DNA of 64,000 bases from Flavobacteriales bacterium (lineage in GTDB: Bacteria; Bacteroidota; Bacteroidia; Flavobacteriales_D; Parvicellaceae), in assembly GCA_020635565.1 (NCBI GenBank), contig JACJZN010000006.1, positions 62,001-126,000 of the forward strand, written 5' to 3'. The position numbers and the translations under genes are program-made. Positions 1 through 7,713 of the stretch are shown piece by piece (the stretch's first letter is position 1; the number at the start of each line of letters is the position of its first letter). Below the pieces are notes generated by a model, which saw only the letters and a program-made list of their open reading frames with translations, did not search any database and was not told the origin of the DNA.

Positions 1-2
1 CT

Positions 3-2726
3 CCAACCATGAACTGTCCTGGCAATACCATAGTGAGCAATGATCCTGGTGATTGTGGAGCTACAGTTACCTGGGCTTCACCTACCTGTGCTACGAACTG
101 TACTGGAGCGACCATCTATCAGTCAGACGGACTCGGATTTACATCTGGAATGTACATGCCTGTTGGAACCATCGATGTTGAATACACCATTTCGAACGGA
201 TCTGACAGTACGACTTGTATTTTCAAAATTGAAGTTCAGGACACTGAAAATCCAGTGGTTACGTTTCCTGGTGCAGTAGATGTGTATGTAGATGGCAACT
301 GTGATTACGCTTTGCCTTATTTTCCTCTAGAAGGATTAGGAACTTTTGTAGATAACTGTGTTTTGGATACGGTGATCCAAACTCCTGCAGTGGGAACCGT
401 ATTCAGTTCGGCTGGTACTACTGCAACGATCACTCTTGATACATATGATTCCACAGGGAATGTTACGAGTATCAATTTTGACATCACTCTGATAGATACT
501 TTAGCTCCTGTATTTTCTAGCTGTCCTGGAACGATCACGGAACCTGTAACCTCTGGCTGTCAGGCTCTTCTCCAGAACTATATCGCTCTTGTATTGGTAA
601 ACGATAATTGTGACCCTAGCCCAACACTCACTCAATCTCCCGTTAGCGGTACTTTATTTACAACTTCTCAAGATGTAACAATCTATGCAGAAGATATGTA
701 TGGAAATATCGATTCGTGTATTTTCACCGTGGTGAGCAACGATATAGTTGCTCCAACCGTTACATGCCCAAGTGACACAACTGTAGGAGTAGATGCTGCC
801 TGTGAATATCTGGTTCCAGATTTCTCTTCATTGGCAAGCGCTACAGATAACTGCGATCCAAGTATCAGTTTTTCTCAGCTTCCAGCAGCAGGAAGTAAAT
901 TATCAGGTTACAACACCTCTTACTTTATCTCCATGACAGGGAGTGATATTGCTGGAAATTCATCTGTTTGTTCATTTGAAGTAACATTGATCGATACCTT
1001 GGCACCAACATTTACAAACTGTAAAGACACTACGCTCTATGTTAACCACAATTGTGAGCTTTCTATGCCAAACTTATTTACTTATGTAGGAGTAAATGAG
1101 AACTGTTCTTCTATTACAACTTCTCAAATACCAGTGGTAGGAAGCATCATCTCAGGAGAAACTATTACTAATGTATTCTTTACTGCAACAGATAATTCAG
1201 GCAACTCTGAAACTTGTATCATGGACATCATTACTGTAGATACAACTAGTCCAAATGTGGTGACGTGTCCTAGTGATATGACAGTAAGTTCTAGCTCTAC
1301 ATCTTGTGATTATGAAGTAGTGGACTACAGTGGAGGTGTGTTTGCAACGGACAACTGTTCATCAGTCTTCACAATTACTCAATCAGAATCAGTAGGAACT
1401 TTACTAACGGCTGGATCTACCTACCCTGTGATCATGACCGTTATGGATGATGCTGGTAATACTGGAACATGTAGTTTTGACATAACAGTAGTAGATAATA
1501 CTGCTCCGGATCTTTCATGTCCTGTCAACCCTTCTGTGGGTGCTAATTCAAACTGTGAATACGTAATTCCTTCTTATGATACCGTATTGAATATTACAGA
1601 CAATTGCGGCACAGTTATCTTTAGCCAAACTCCCGTTGCCGGAACGATTATCTCAGGAATTGGAACACAACAAAGTATCAGTTTATTCGCAGAAGATGCG
1701 GTAGGAAATCAATCCTCGTGCTCTTTTACGATCACTGTAGCAGACACTACTGATCCTACAGTTTCATGTCCAGGTACTCAAACCGTTGCGATTTCCGGAA
1801 ATTGTCAATACAGCATTCCAGATCTAAGTTCGCTTGTTACTTTTTCAGATCTATGTGATGCATCACCTTCATATGCACAATCTCCAGGAGCTGGAGTAAC
1901 TGTTTCAGGAATTACAACAGTCAATATTATTATCACTGACGCAGCTGGGAATACAGCTTCTTGTACAGTTGAGACTCAACCAGATGACCAAACTCCTCCG
2001 GTAATGTCTTGTCCGAGCGACATGGCTTCCTGCGACAGTGTTTTCACCTATAATACACCAGTAGCTACTGATAATTGTGGTTCTGCAACAGTTACACAAA
2101 CGGATGCAACGGGATACGCTTCAGGTGATACTTTCCCTGAGGGAATTACGACTCTGGAATACACCGCAACAGATGACGTTGGAAACACAGAAGTCTGTAC
2201 ATTCAACATCGAGGTTTACCCTACTCCGGTTATTTCCTTTAGTGGAGAATATTTGATCGAAGAAGGTGATTCTATTCAGATCATGGCTACGGTAACGAAT
2301 GATTCTACATTCTCTTGGAGCCCAGTTTACAACATGACTGGTGATACTACCCTAACTCCTTGGGTGAGTCCTAATTCTACAGTCACTTATACGTTGTATG
2401 CAATATCTGTCAATGGATGTGAAGCAGAATCAGAATTAACTGTTGAGGTAAATCAGATTTTAGAACAAACGATCAACAATTTCCTTTCTCCAAACGGTGA
2501 TGGAAAGAATGATTTCTGGACAATGTCCAAACCATCTTTGATCAGTGGATGCAACGTCTCGATTTTTGACAGATGGGGAAAACTGATTTGGGAATCCAAT
2601 GCCTACAATAACCAGTGGGATGGAAAGAATTCTAAAGGAACTGAGATGCCTGACGGGACTTACTTCTACAAGATCACATGTGAAGGTGAAGATGAGATCA
2701 ACGGTTCAATTTTATTAATGAGATAA
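3..2726 (+). CDS. HYR-repeat surface adhesin, type B T9SS cargo (5' partial)
   Basis: Large secreted or surface protein whose N-terminus lies outside the window: the frame is open to the left edge and the residues before the first Met (Pro-Thr-Met-Asn-Cys-Pro) already match the start of a repeat. About nine HYR/Ig-like units of roughly 80-90 residues follow, each opening with an Asp-Thr-x-x-Pro...Cys-Pro motif and carrying paired cysteines and an Asp-Asn-Cys motif. A PKD-like segment (about residues 740-815) precedes a C-terminal gliding-motility/CHU_C type domain with the motif SPNGDGKND and a final Leu-Met-Arg, the usual type B signal for the type IX secretion system. The PorP-like gene starts 10 bp downstream, the arrangement seen for SprB/SprF-type pairs. 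Role inferred: adhesion or gliding. The family is clear; the ligand is unknown. Confidence 0.9.
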   Translation, partial: PTMNCPGNTIVSNDPGDCGATVTWASPTCATNCTGATIYQSDGLGFTSGMYMPVGTIDVEYTISNGSDSTTCIFKIEVQDTENPVVTFPGAVDVYVDGNCDYALPYFPLEGLGTFVDNCVLDTVIQTPAVGTVFSSAGTTATITLDTYDSTGNVTSINFDITLIDTLAPVFSSCPGTITEPVTSGCQALLQNYIALVLVNDNCDPSPTLTQSPVSGTLFTTSQDVTIYAEDMYGNIDSCIFTVVSNDIVAPTVTCPSDTTVGVDAACEYLVPDFSSLASATDNCDPSISFSQLPAAGSKLSGYNTSYFISMTGSDIAGNSSVCSFEVTLIDTLAPTFTNCKDTTLYVNHNCELSMPNLFTYVGVNENCSSITTSQIPVVGSIISGETITNVFFTATDNSGNSETCIMDIITVDTTSPNVVTCPSDMTVSSSSTSCDYEVVDYSGGVFATDNCSSVFTITQSESVGTLLTAGSTYPVIMTVMDDAGNTGTCSFDITVVDNTAPDLSCPVNPSVGANSNCEYVIPSYDTVLNITDNCGTVIFSQTPVAGTIISGIGTQQSISLFAEDAVGNQSSCSFTITVADTTDPTVSCPGTQTVAISGNCQYSIPDLSSLVTFSDLCDASPSYAQSPGAGVTVSGITTVNIIITDAAGNTASCTVETQPDDQTPPVMSCPSDMASCDSVFTYNTPVATDNCGSATVTQTDATGYASGDTFPEGITTLEYTATDDVGNTEVCTFNIEVYPTPVISFSGEYLIEEGDSIQIMATVTNDSTFSWSPVYNMTGDTTLTPWVSPNSTVTYTLYAISVNGCEAESELTVEVNQILEQTINNFLSPNGDGKNDFWTMSKPSLISGCNVSIFDRWGKLIWESNAYNNQWDGKNSKGTEMPDGTYFYKITCEGEDEINGSILLMR

Positions 2727-2736
2727 TCACATAGCT

Positions 2737-3705
2737 ATGAAGATGATCAAATATACATTCGTGCTATTCATTGCTGCATTCACTGCAAGTGAAGTTAATG
2801 CTCAGCAAACACAGCTTAGTTCACTATTTCCTTATAACAAGGTGATTGTGAATCCTGCAGAAGCGGGATACAACAACGTTACAGATGTTAGTCTTTCATT
2901 CAGAAAACAATGGACCGGAATTACAGGAACGCCAACTACTTCCTGGATCACTGGTCACACTGCTTTGAATCCTAAAATGGGGTTGGGAGGCGTTATCATC
3001 TATGACGAGATGGCCTTCATTAAGAACATAGATGCTAAATTGAGTTATGCCTACCACTTGAAACTTGCGAAGGATTTCAAACTTTCATTTGGATTAGGGA
3101 TTGGTATTCAACAAAGTACAATTTCTACAGGAAATGTAATTGCAGATGATTATACGGATGAAATACTGGAAAGTGGAAATACCTCAGGAGTACTTTTTGA
3201 TGCTCAATTTGGAACATTGATCTCTTATAAGGACTTTAGATTAGGTGTTAATGTACCACAACTGTTACAACCAAGAATGACAGTTCCAACGCCTAGTTTT
3301 GAAACGAGCTATGATCTTCGTTCACATTTGAATGTGTACCTGTGCTACGATTCAAAAATCAATGAATCCGTAAAAGCTATTCCATCGATATTGTACAGAC
3401 GTTCCAACGCATCCAGTCAGTTTGATGTGTTCGCCAATTTTGAATTCAACAATACGTTGATCTTAGGACTTGGCTATAGACAGGGAGTTGGAGTTCTTGC
3501 GAATGTTGGAGCTAGAATCAAGGATAAATTCCAAGTAAACTACGCTTATGATTTTGGAAAATCCGGATTCGGAAGCAGCACTGGAGGTTCACATGAGATC
3601 ATGTTAAAACTGATCATGAACAAAAAAGAGAAAGATGGTTTGATCGAAGAAGGAGATGGCAACAAAAATGACAACAAGAACGAATCGATAAAGAATAAGT
3701 TCTAA
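2737..3705 (+). CDS. PorP/SprF family type IX secretion membrane protein
   Basis: Predicted outer-membrane beta-barrel of the PorP/SprF family, which in Bacteroidota assists secretion or surface attachment of CHU_C-bearing adhesins. The 322-residue product starts with a signal peptide ending near Val-Asn-Ala-Gln (about residue 23). It has the early family pattern of Leu-Phe-Pro-Tyr...Asn-Pro-Ala-x-Ala-Gly followed by Arg-Lys-Gln-Trp, then alternating amphipathic strands. The C-terminus ends in an unusual 30-residue Lys/Asp/Glu/Asn-rich tail after the last strand. It lies 10 bp after the HYR adhesin and ahead of a strong terminator, so the two genes probably form the end of one transcription unit. 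Family assignment is firm; the specific partnership is inferred from position. Confidence 0.88.
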   Translation: MKMIKYTFVLFIAAFTASEVNAQQTQLSSLFPYNKVIVNPAEAGYNNVTDVSLSFRKQWTGITGTPTTSWITGHTALNPKMGLGGVIIYDEMAFIKNIDAKLSYAYHLKLAKDFKLSFGLGIGIQQSTISTGNVIADDYTDEILESGNTSGVLFDAQFGTLISYKDFRLGVNVPQLLQPRMTVPTPSFETSYDLRSHLNVYLCYDSKINESVKAIPSILYRRSNASSQFDVFANFEFNNTLILGLGYRQGVGVLANVGARIKDKFQVNYAYDFGKSGFGSSTGGSHEIMLKLIMNKKEKDGLIEEGDGNKNDNKNESIKNKF

Positions 3706-3720
3706 TAAAATGAATAAATG

Positions 3721-3746
3721 AAAAGGAGTCGAAAGACTCCTTTTTT
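3721..3746 (+). terminator. Rho-independent terminator after the adhesin/PorP unit
   Basis: Perfect stem AAAAGGAGTC / GACTCCTTTT closed by a GAAA tetraloop and followed by further T residues. It lies 15 bp after the PorP stop codon. Confidence 0.9.
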
Positions 3747-3809
3747 GTTGATATCTAAGCGATACTTTGTTGGTTTTTTGACGTAGAATTAGATTAATGA
3801 TAAAATACT

Positions 3810-4379
3810 ATGAAACTTTTACCTATTGATTATGCGAAACCTTGGGGAACGGAGTTAGGAGTAATTAAGGTTTTAGACAATTACTTTGATCAGTTTATTG
3901 GATTGAACAATGATATCATTAGCTTTCTGACTGCTAATGGAATTCCTAATGAAATTGATATTTTGGATTTTTCTTATCTTATGGATGGAAGAGCATCTTT
4001 GGTATCTCATGAAAACGCATTTTTTTTTAATATTGGATATTCATCATCCTCTGGAGACAGGGTTTATATTGACAATCGTGATTTAACCATTTTCTACATT
4101 GCCGAAGGTGACTGGAATCTTAAATGGTACATTAATCAAAATTTAGAGAGTTTGTCCCAAGTATATCTGGAGTATGTGAGATTTTGTAGGTCAATGGGAG
4201 AAATTGTCCCAAATGCAGGATTTTTATCAGAATTTGATGATAATAGTTATAATTCATTTATAAGTAATGTAAGAAAAATAGATTCTGGAATTTTCTCTCA
4301 CGAACTATCTTTTTGGCCTGTATTGTTCGATGAATTGGTTTCTGAAAGGAATAGTTGCCGTGAAGAATATTTACGTTAA
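3810..4379 (+). CDS. Hypothetical protein, possible SUKH-like fold
   Basis: A 189-residue soluble protein without signal peptide or membrane segment. It is rich in aromatic and acidic residues; the middle part (about 60-130) alternates short strands and ends in a segment with an Asn followed by Leu-Glu-Ser-Leu and Tyr-Leu-Glu-Tyr-Val. That layout resembles SMI1/KNR4 (SUKH) immunity proteins, where a late Asn-x-x-Leu-x-x-Phe/Leu element recurs. No toxin gene is adjacent. It stands alone between a terminator and a patch of hairpin repeats, so it may be an accessory gene. The SUKH idea is a weak motif impression; a profile search would decide. The reading frame itself looks genuine by length and composition. 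Confidence 0.6.
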   Translation: MKLLPIDYAKPWGTELGVIKVLDNYFDQFIGLNNDIISFLTANGIPNEIDILDFSYLMDGRASLVSHENAFFFNIGYSSSSGDRVYIDNRDLTIFYIAEGDWNLKWYINQNLESLSQVYLEYVRFCRSMGEIVPNAGFLSEFDDNSYNSFISNVRKIDSGIFSHELSFWPVLFDELVSERNSCREEYLR

Positions 4380-4400
4380 CCAGATGTTGTTCTTTGATAT

Positions 4401-4424
4401 AAAAAAGGGAGTCAACTGATTCCT
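4401..4424 (-). repeat. Diverged second copy of a terminator-like hairpin
   Basis: An A6 tract followed by GGGAGTCAACTGATTCCT, which differs at only a few positions from the intact terminator at 5312-5335. Read on the minus strand it is a hairpin with one internal mismatch followed by T6. It could still act as the terminator of the minus-strand gene that ends at 4578, though it lies about 150 bp beyond that stop. Confidence 0.55.
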
Positions 4425-4468
4425 CCGCTGCCGCACGATTCTATCGTGTGGTAATATGAAGACAGTCC
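4425..4468. repeat. REP-like hairpin element, copy 1
   Basis: Contains a 9-bp stem CCGCACGAT / ATCGTGTGG (4431-4439 with 4443-4451, one G-T pair) around a TCT loop. Its flanks match 5248-5287 in the same orientation: both begin CCG(C/T)TG(C/A)CGC(A/G)CGA and end near a(c/g)(a)TCC. The rest of the gap before 4578 shows no further structure. Confidence 0.5.
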
Positions 4469-4577
4469 AAGAAGAAGTCAATATTTCATCGATAGGCAAT
4501 TAGAGTTTTTGCATAAATTGGCATACTAAATATCACTAATTAATGAACCAAATGGTGCTCGAAACACCTTCCGTGTT

Positions 4578-5156
4578 CTAATCATGTTTTGGATATAATT
4601 CTTTGTTGTAAGCTAGGATAGACTTCTCATAAATTAATTTGCTACCTGAAAATTTAACTATGAATCCTGAAGTGAATAGTGATAAACCAGCAATTCCAAA
4701 TACCGCCAATCCTCTTTGTTCCATAAATGAACCCGTAGGAGCTTTTGCTCCAAGAGGTGCTTCAAGAAATACTACAGCTGCTCCGGCTCCCATCATACTA
4801 AATCCTATTATATTTCTCATTTTACCTTTCTTCCAAATATCAAATGCCTTAGGAGAAGCTTTCAAATATTCTCCGGTTAATTTTTGGTTTGGAATAAGAT
4901 AGAGATCCGATCTAAATTGTTTATAACTATCCTCGAACGAAAAAACAAGATATCCATTGTGATATGTCCCATTAGCTCTTCTAACCATTACATCCCGCAT
5001 CAAATGAACACGATGTAGAGAGCTTCCAAAAAGTGTAGAATCTACTTCCTTCAAATAATGACTCTCATCATAGTTATAATTAAAAACTTGCTGATCTTCT
5101 TGCCCAAAGAAATCAAGAAAGCAGAACATTAATGTAATAATTAAGAGACTCTTCAT
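4578..5156 (-). CDS. Hypothetical exported protein with two hydrophobic segments
   Basis: The 192-residue product starts with a signal peptide (hydrophobic residues 4-16, likely processed near Phe-Gly-Gln at about 18). A soluble part of about 90 residues follows, with a basic 'Val-Arg-Arg-Ala-Asn-Gly-Thr' strand region. Two Gly/Ala-rich hydrophobic segments lie at about 115-135 and 150-170. No family is recognised. The gene is isolated, with about 200 bp of non-coding sequence on each side, and both sides carry copies of the same two hairpin repeats. Probably an envelope protein of an accessory patch; function unknown. Confidence 0.65.
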   Translation of the reverse strand: MKSLLIITLMFCFLDFFGQEDQQVFNYNYDESHYLKEVDSTLFGSSLHRVHLMRDVMVRRANGTYHNGYLVFSFEDSYKQFRSDLYLIPNQKLTGEYLKASPKAFDIWKKGKMRNIIGFSMMGAGAAVVFLEAPLGAKAPTGSFMEQRGLAVFGIAGLSLFTSGFIVKFSGSKLIYEKSILAYNKELYPKHD

Positions 5157-5247
5157 TTGAATTAAATTTGAATATCAAAACTAACCATTTATCTTCTTAA
5201 AGGTATCGAATAAATCAATATTAACACTCAAAGACAACCTTTTAACC

Positions 5248-5287
5248 CCCGTTGACGCGCGAATCCTTTTGCGTGATACAAACATCC
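5248..5287. repeat. REP-like hairpin element, copy 2
   Basis: Same-orientation, diverged relative of 4425-4468 (CCGTTGACGCGCGA core, then a T run and GCGTG). The hairpin itself is degenerate here, suggesting an old, decaying copy. Confidence 0.4.
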
Positions 5288-5311
5288 TTTTACCACCGTT
5301 TTCCAAGCAAC

Positions 5312-5335
5312 AAAAAAGGGAGCCAACTGACTCCC
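5312..5335 (-). terminator. Rho-independent terminator of the DUF3276 gene
   Basis: On the minus strand, GGGAGTC / GGCTCCC pair around an AGTT loop (one T-G pair) and are followed by T6. It lies 22 bp after the stop of the DUF3276 gene. Confidence 0.85.
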
Positions 5336-5356
5336 TTCCTGTATTATTTAGTTCTA

Positions 5357-5704
5357 TTAAAGATCTTCAAAATTTACATCATCCGAACGATCATCATCTT
5401 CATCTGAGTAACTTTCATTGGCTGCAGGATAATCACCTGTAGCTCTTAACTTGTCTATTTCTTCGATCACATCATTCAACCCTTCTGAAAACTTCTCGAA
5501 ATCTTCTTTGTAGAGAAAGATCTTGTGCTTTTCGAAGAAAAACTTCCCATCTCCATTAAACTTCTTTTTACTCTCCGTAATCGTCACGTAAAGATCTCCC
5601 CCTCTTGTTGATTTAATATCGAAAAAGTAGGTTCTCTTACCCGCTCTTACCGACTTCGAATAGATTTCATCTCTGTAACCTCCAGCACCATTTTCATCAT
5701 TCAT
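5357..5704 (-). CDS. DUF3276 / PUR family nucleic-acid-binding protein
   Basis: A 115-residue cytosolic protein of the DUF3276 family, a Bacteroidota/spirochaete version of the PUR repeat that binds single-stranded nucleic acid. Visible family features are the opening Tyr-x-x-Glu-Ile-Tyr-Ser-Lys-x-Val-Arg-Ala-Gly-x-Arg-x-Tyr-Phe-Phe-Asp (about residues 10-30), a Tyr-Val-Thr-Ile-x-Glu-Ser strand, and a Lys-Ile-Phe-Leu-Tyr-x-Glu-Asp-Phe helix entry. The last 20 residues are strongly acidic (Asp/Glu runs). Single gene with its own terminator. Its biological role in these bacteria is not established; a general RNA- or DNA-binding function is inferred from the PUR family. Confidence 0.88.
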   Translation of the reverse strand: MNDENGAGGYRDEIYSKSVRAGKRTYFFDIKSTRGGDLYVTITESKKKFNGDGKFFFEKHKIFLYKEDFEKFSEGLNDVIEEIDKLRATGDYPAANESYSDEDDDRSDDVNFEDL

Positions 5705-5756
5705 AAGACAAGTAATTTTTTCAGTTGTTCAGTAGTCTAGTTAGCTTTCGTTTTAA

Positions 5757-5764
5757 CAAATATA
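5757..5764 (-). promoter_or_regulatory. Candidate -7 box for the DUF3276 gene
   Basis: TATATTTG on the minus strand, an exact match to the Bacteroidota TAnnTTTG consensus, 52 nt before the ATG. No TTG at the ideal spacing was seen. Confidence 0.4.
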
Positions 5765-5803
5765 AATTATTTGCAACCAAACATAAAAAAAATCTTCAAA
5801 AAT

Positions 5804-7558
5804 TTAGTTTTCCTCAACCAATTGTTGCTGATAGGTTTCTGCATACCACCCGTTAAGCTCAAGGAGAGACTGATGGTCTCCAGCTTCCAACACCTTACCA
5901 TTTTCCAGGACAATGATCTGATCAGCATCCATTAGTGATGAAATACGATGTCCTATGATCACATTGATCTTATCTTTCATAATTACATCCAGATTCTTTA
6001 AGATCACGTCTTCTGTTTCCGTGTCTACTGCAGATAAACAATCGTCAAAAATCAATACTTCAGGTTTTCGAATGATCGCTCTTGCAATGGAGACTCTTTG
6101 CTTTTGTCCTCCAGATAAAGTGATTCCTCTCTCCCCTACTTTTGTGTCGTATCCTAATTCAAATTGCTCTATGTTGTGATGGATATGAGCAGCCTTTGCT
6201 GCAGCTTTTATCGTTTCTTCATCCATATCCTGATCTACTCCAAAAGCAATGTTGTTTCCGATAGTATCTGAGAAAAGAAAAACCTCCTGAGGAACATATC
6301 CTATGCGATGTCTAAATCCTTCTAGACTAAATTCCTTTATGTTCTTCCCGTTGATCAAAATCTCACCACCCGTTACATCAAACAACCTTTCCATAAGTGC
6401 TGCGCAGGTAGATTTACCACTACCAGTTCTTCCCGTTATCGCAATGGTTTGTCCTTGTTCCACCTTAAATGACAAATCCTTCAAAGCCTCTATTCCTGTA
6501 TTTGGATAGGTAAAGGAAACCTGCTTAAATTCAATGGTTTTAATCGGTTCATCAATCGGCTTTTCTACTTCTTTTACCTCCACTTCAGTATGAAGGAATT
6601 CATTGATCCTTTTTTGTGAAGCAGAAGCTCTCTGGATCAGAGAAGACACCCAGCCGATGGAAGCAAATGGCCAGGTCAGAAAATTCACATAGATCATAAA
6701 CTCAGTAATATCTCCAACATCTAGGGTTCCTCCAATTACCTTTACTCCTCCAACATAAATCGTAATTACCGTGCTCAATCCGATCAATCCAACGATCACT
6801 GGAATGAATAGTGCATTGGTCCAGGCCAGACTTAAATTTGCTCTTTTGTAGTTCTCACTTTCATTATCGAATTCATCTCCAAAATGCTTTTCCCTTCCAA
6901 AAGCCTTCAAGACCCTGATCCCACTGAATGATTCCTGAACAAATGTAGATAAGGCTGATTGCTTCTTTTGAACAGCTTCACTTTTCTTATTAATTCTGCT
7001 ACTCACTTTAAAAATAATGAAAGACATAATTGGTAACGGAGCTAATACATACATTGTAAGTTCCGAATTTTTCTGGATCATAAAATAGATCACAAACACA
7101 AACAGAAAAAACACGTTGATGGTATACATCACGGCTGGTCCAAGATACATTCTGGTATGGCTAACATCCTCACTGATCCTGTTCATGATATCTCCTGTGC
7201 TGTTTACTTTGTAAAAGGAATAACTCAACTTTTGGTATTTCTCATAGATCTCGTTTTTCAAGTCAAACTCGATCAGTCTAGACATCACAATAATGGTTTG
7301 TCTGGTTAAGAAGAGAAAGAAAGTATTAATCAATGCATAAGCAATAAAAATCCCAAACAAAGAGAGACCTTTGAAAAAAACACCATTGGGATCGGCACCC
7401 TCTGTTTTTACTTGATCTTCTATCAAATCTGCAATGGTTCCAAATGTCTGAGGCATTAGCACCTTGAAAAAATTAGTCGCAGCAATAAAAAGAACTCCCA
7501 TTAAAAGCAGCCATTTGTACTTTAGAAAGTACTTATTCAGGTGTTTTAAATTCTTCAT
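5804..7558 (-). CDS. ABC exporter half-transporter with degenerate Walker B
   Basis: A 584-residue fused membrane and ATPase half-transporter of the MsbA/MdlA type. The N-terminal domain (about 1-330) has six membrane segments. The nucleotide-binding domain (about 340-575) shows Walker A GRTGSGKST (376-384), Q-loop around 424, signature LSGGQ (481-485), Walker B VLIFDD (501-506) and switch His 537. The residue after Walker B, normally the catalytic Glu, is Asp 506, as in the degenerate site of heterodimeric exporters such as the YheI/MdlA group. No second half-transporter is adjacent, so it would have to homodimerise with two weak sites or pair with a distant partner. Substrate unknown (lipid or drug in relatives). 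Start ATG is clear; 245 bp separate it from the DUF3276 ATG side only by the short AT-rich gap 5705-5803. Confidence 0.9.
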   Translation of the reverse strand: MKNLKHLNKYFLKYKWLLLMGVLFIAATNFFKVLMPQTFGTIADLIEDQVKTEGADPNGVFFKGLSLFGIFIAYALINTFFLFLTRQTIIVMSRLIEFDLKNEIYEKYQKLSYSFYKVNSTGDIMNRISEDVSHTRMYLGPAVMYTINVFFLFVFVIYFMIQKNSELTMYVLAPLPIMSFIIFKVSSRINKKSEAVQKKQSALSTFVQESFSGIRVLKAFGREKHFGDEFDNESENYKRANLSLAWTNALFIPVIVGLIGLSTVITIYVGGVKVIGGTLDVGDITEFMIYVNFLTWPFASIGWVSSLIQRASASQKRINEFLHTEVEVKEVEKPIDEPIKTIEFKQVSFTYPNTGIEALKDLSFKVEQGQTIAITGRTGSGKSTCAALMERLFDVTGGEILINGKNIKEFSLEGFRHRIGYVPQEVFLFSDTIGNNIAFGVDQDMDEETIKAAAKAAHIHHNIEQFELGYDTKVGERGITLSGGQKQRVSIARAIIRKPEVLIFDDCLSAVDTETEDVILKNLDVIMKDKINVIIGHRISSLMDADQIIVLENGKVLEAGDHQSLLELNGWYAETYQQQLVEEN

Positions 7559-7644
7559 TTTCTACTTATCCTCTGACGATCAATTATCTGCTAATAAAAC
7601 CAATAAAATTGTTCTTAAAAATGACCAACCTATTTAGTTTATCT

Positions 7645-7652
7645 TAATTTTG
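7645..7652 (+). promoter_or_regulatory. Candidate -7 box for the amino-acid dehydrogenase
   Basis: TAATTTTG, exact TAnnTTTG match, 61 nt upstream of the ATG at 7714. A convincing TTG at -33 is not seen. Confidence 0.4.
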
Positions 7653-7713
7653 CAGGACGAAGTTACTGATTAAATCAGGAGTATGAGACTTCATTAAACA
7701 TAAAAAAGTTCTT

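Noticed and set aside
3..2726. CRISPR-like or satellite DNA repeat in the HYR array
   Set aside because: The periodicity is at protein level; the DNA of successive units is too diverged for direct repeats and there are no spacers.
4639..4902. Plus-strand reading frame of 87 codons
   Set aside because: It lies antisense within the exported protein gene, has no start context, and its translation is Pro/Ala-rich and without domain; shadow of the minus-strand gene.
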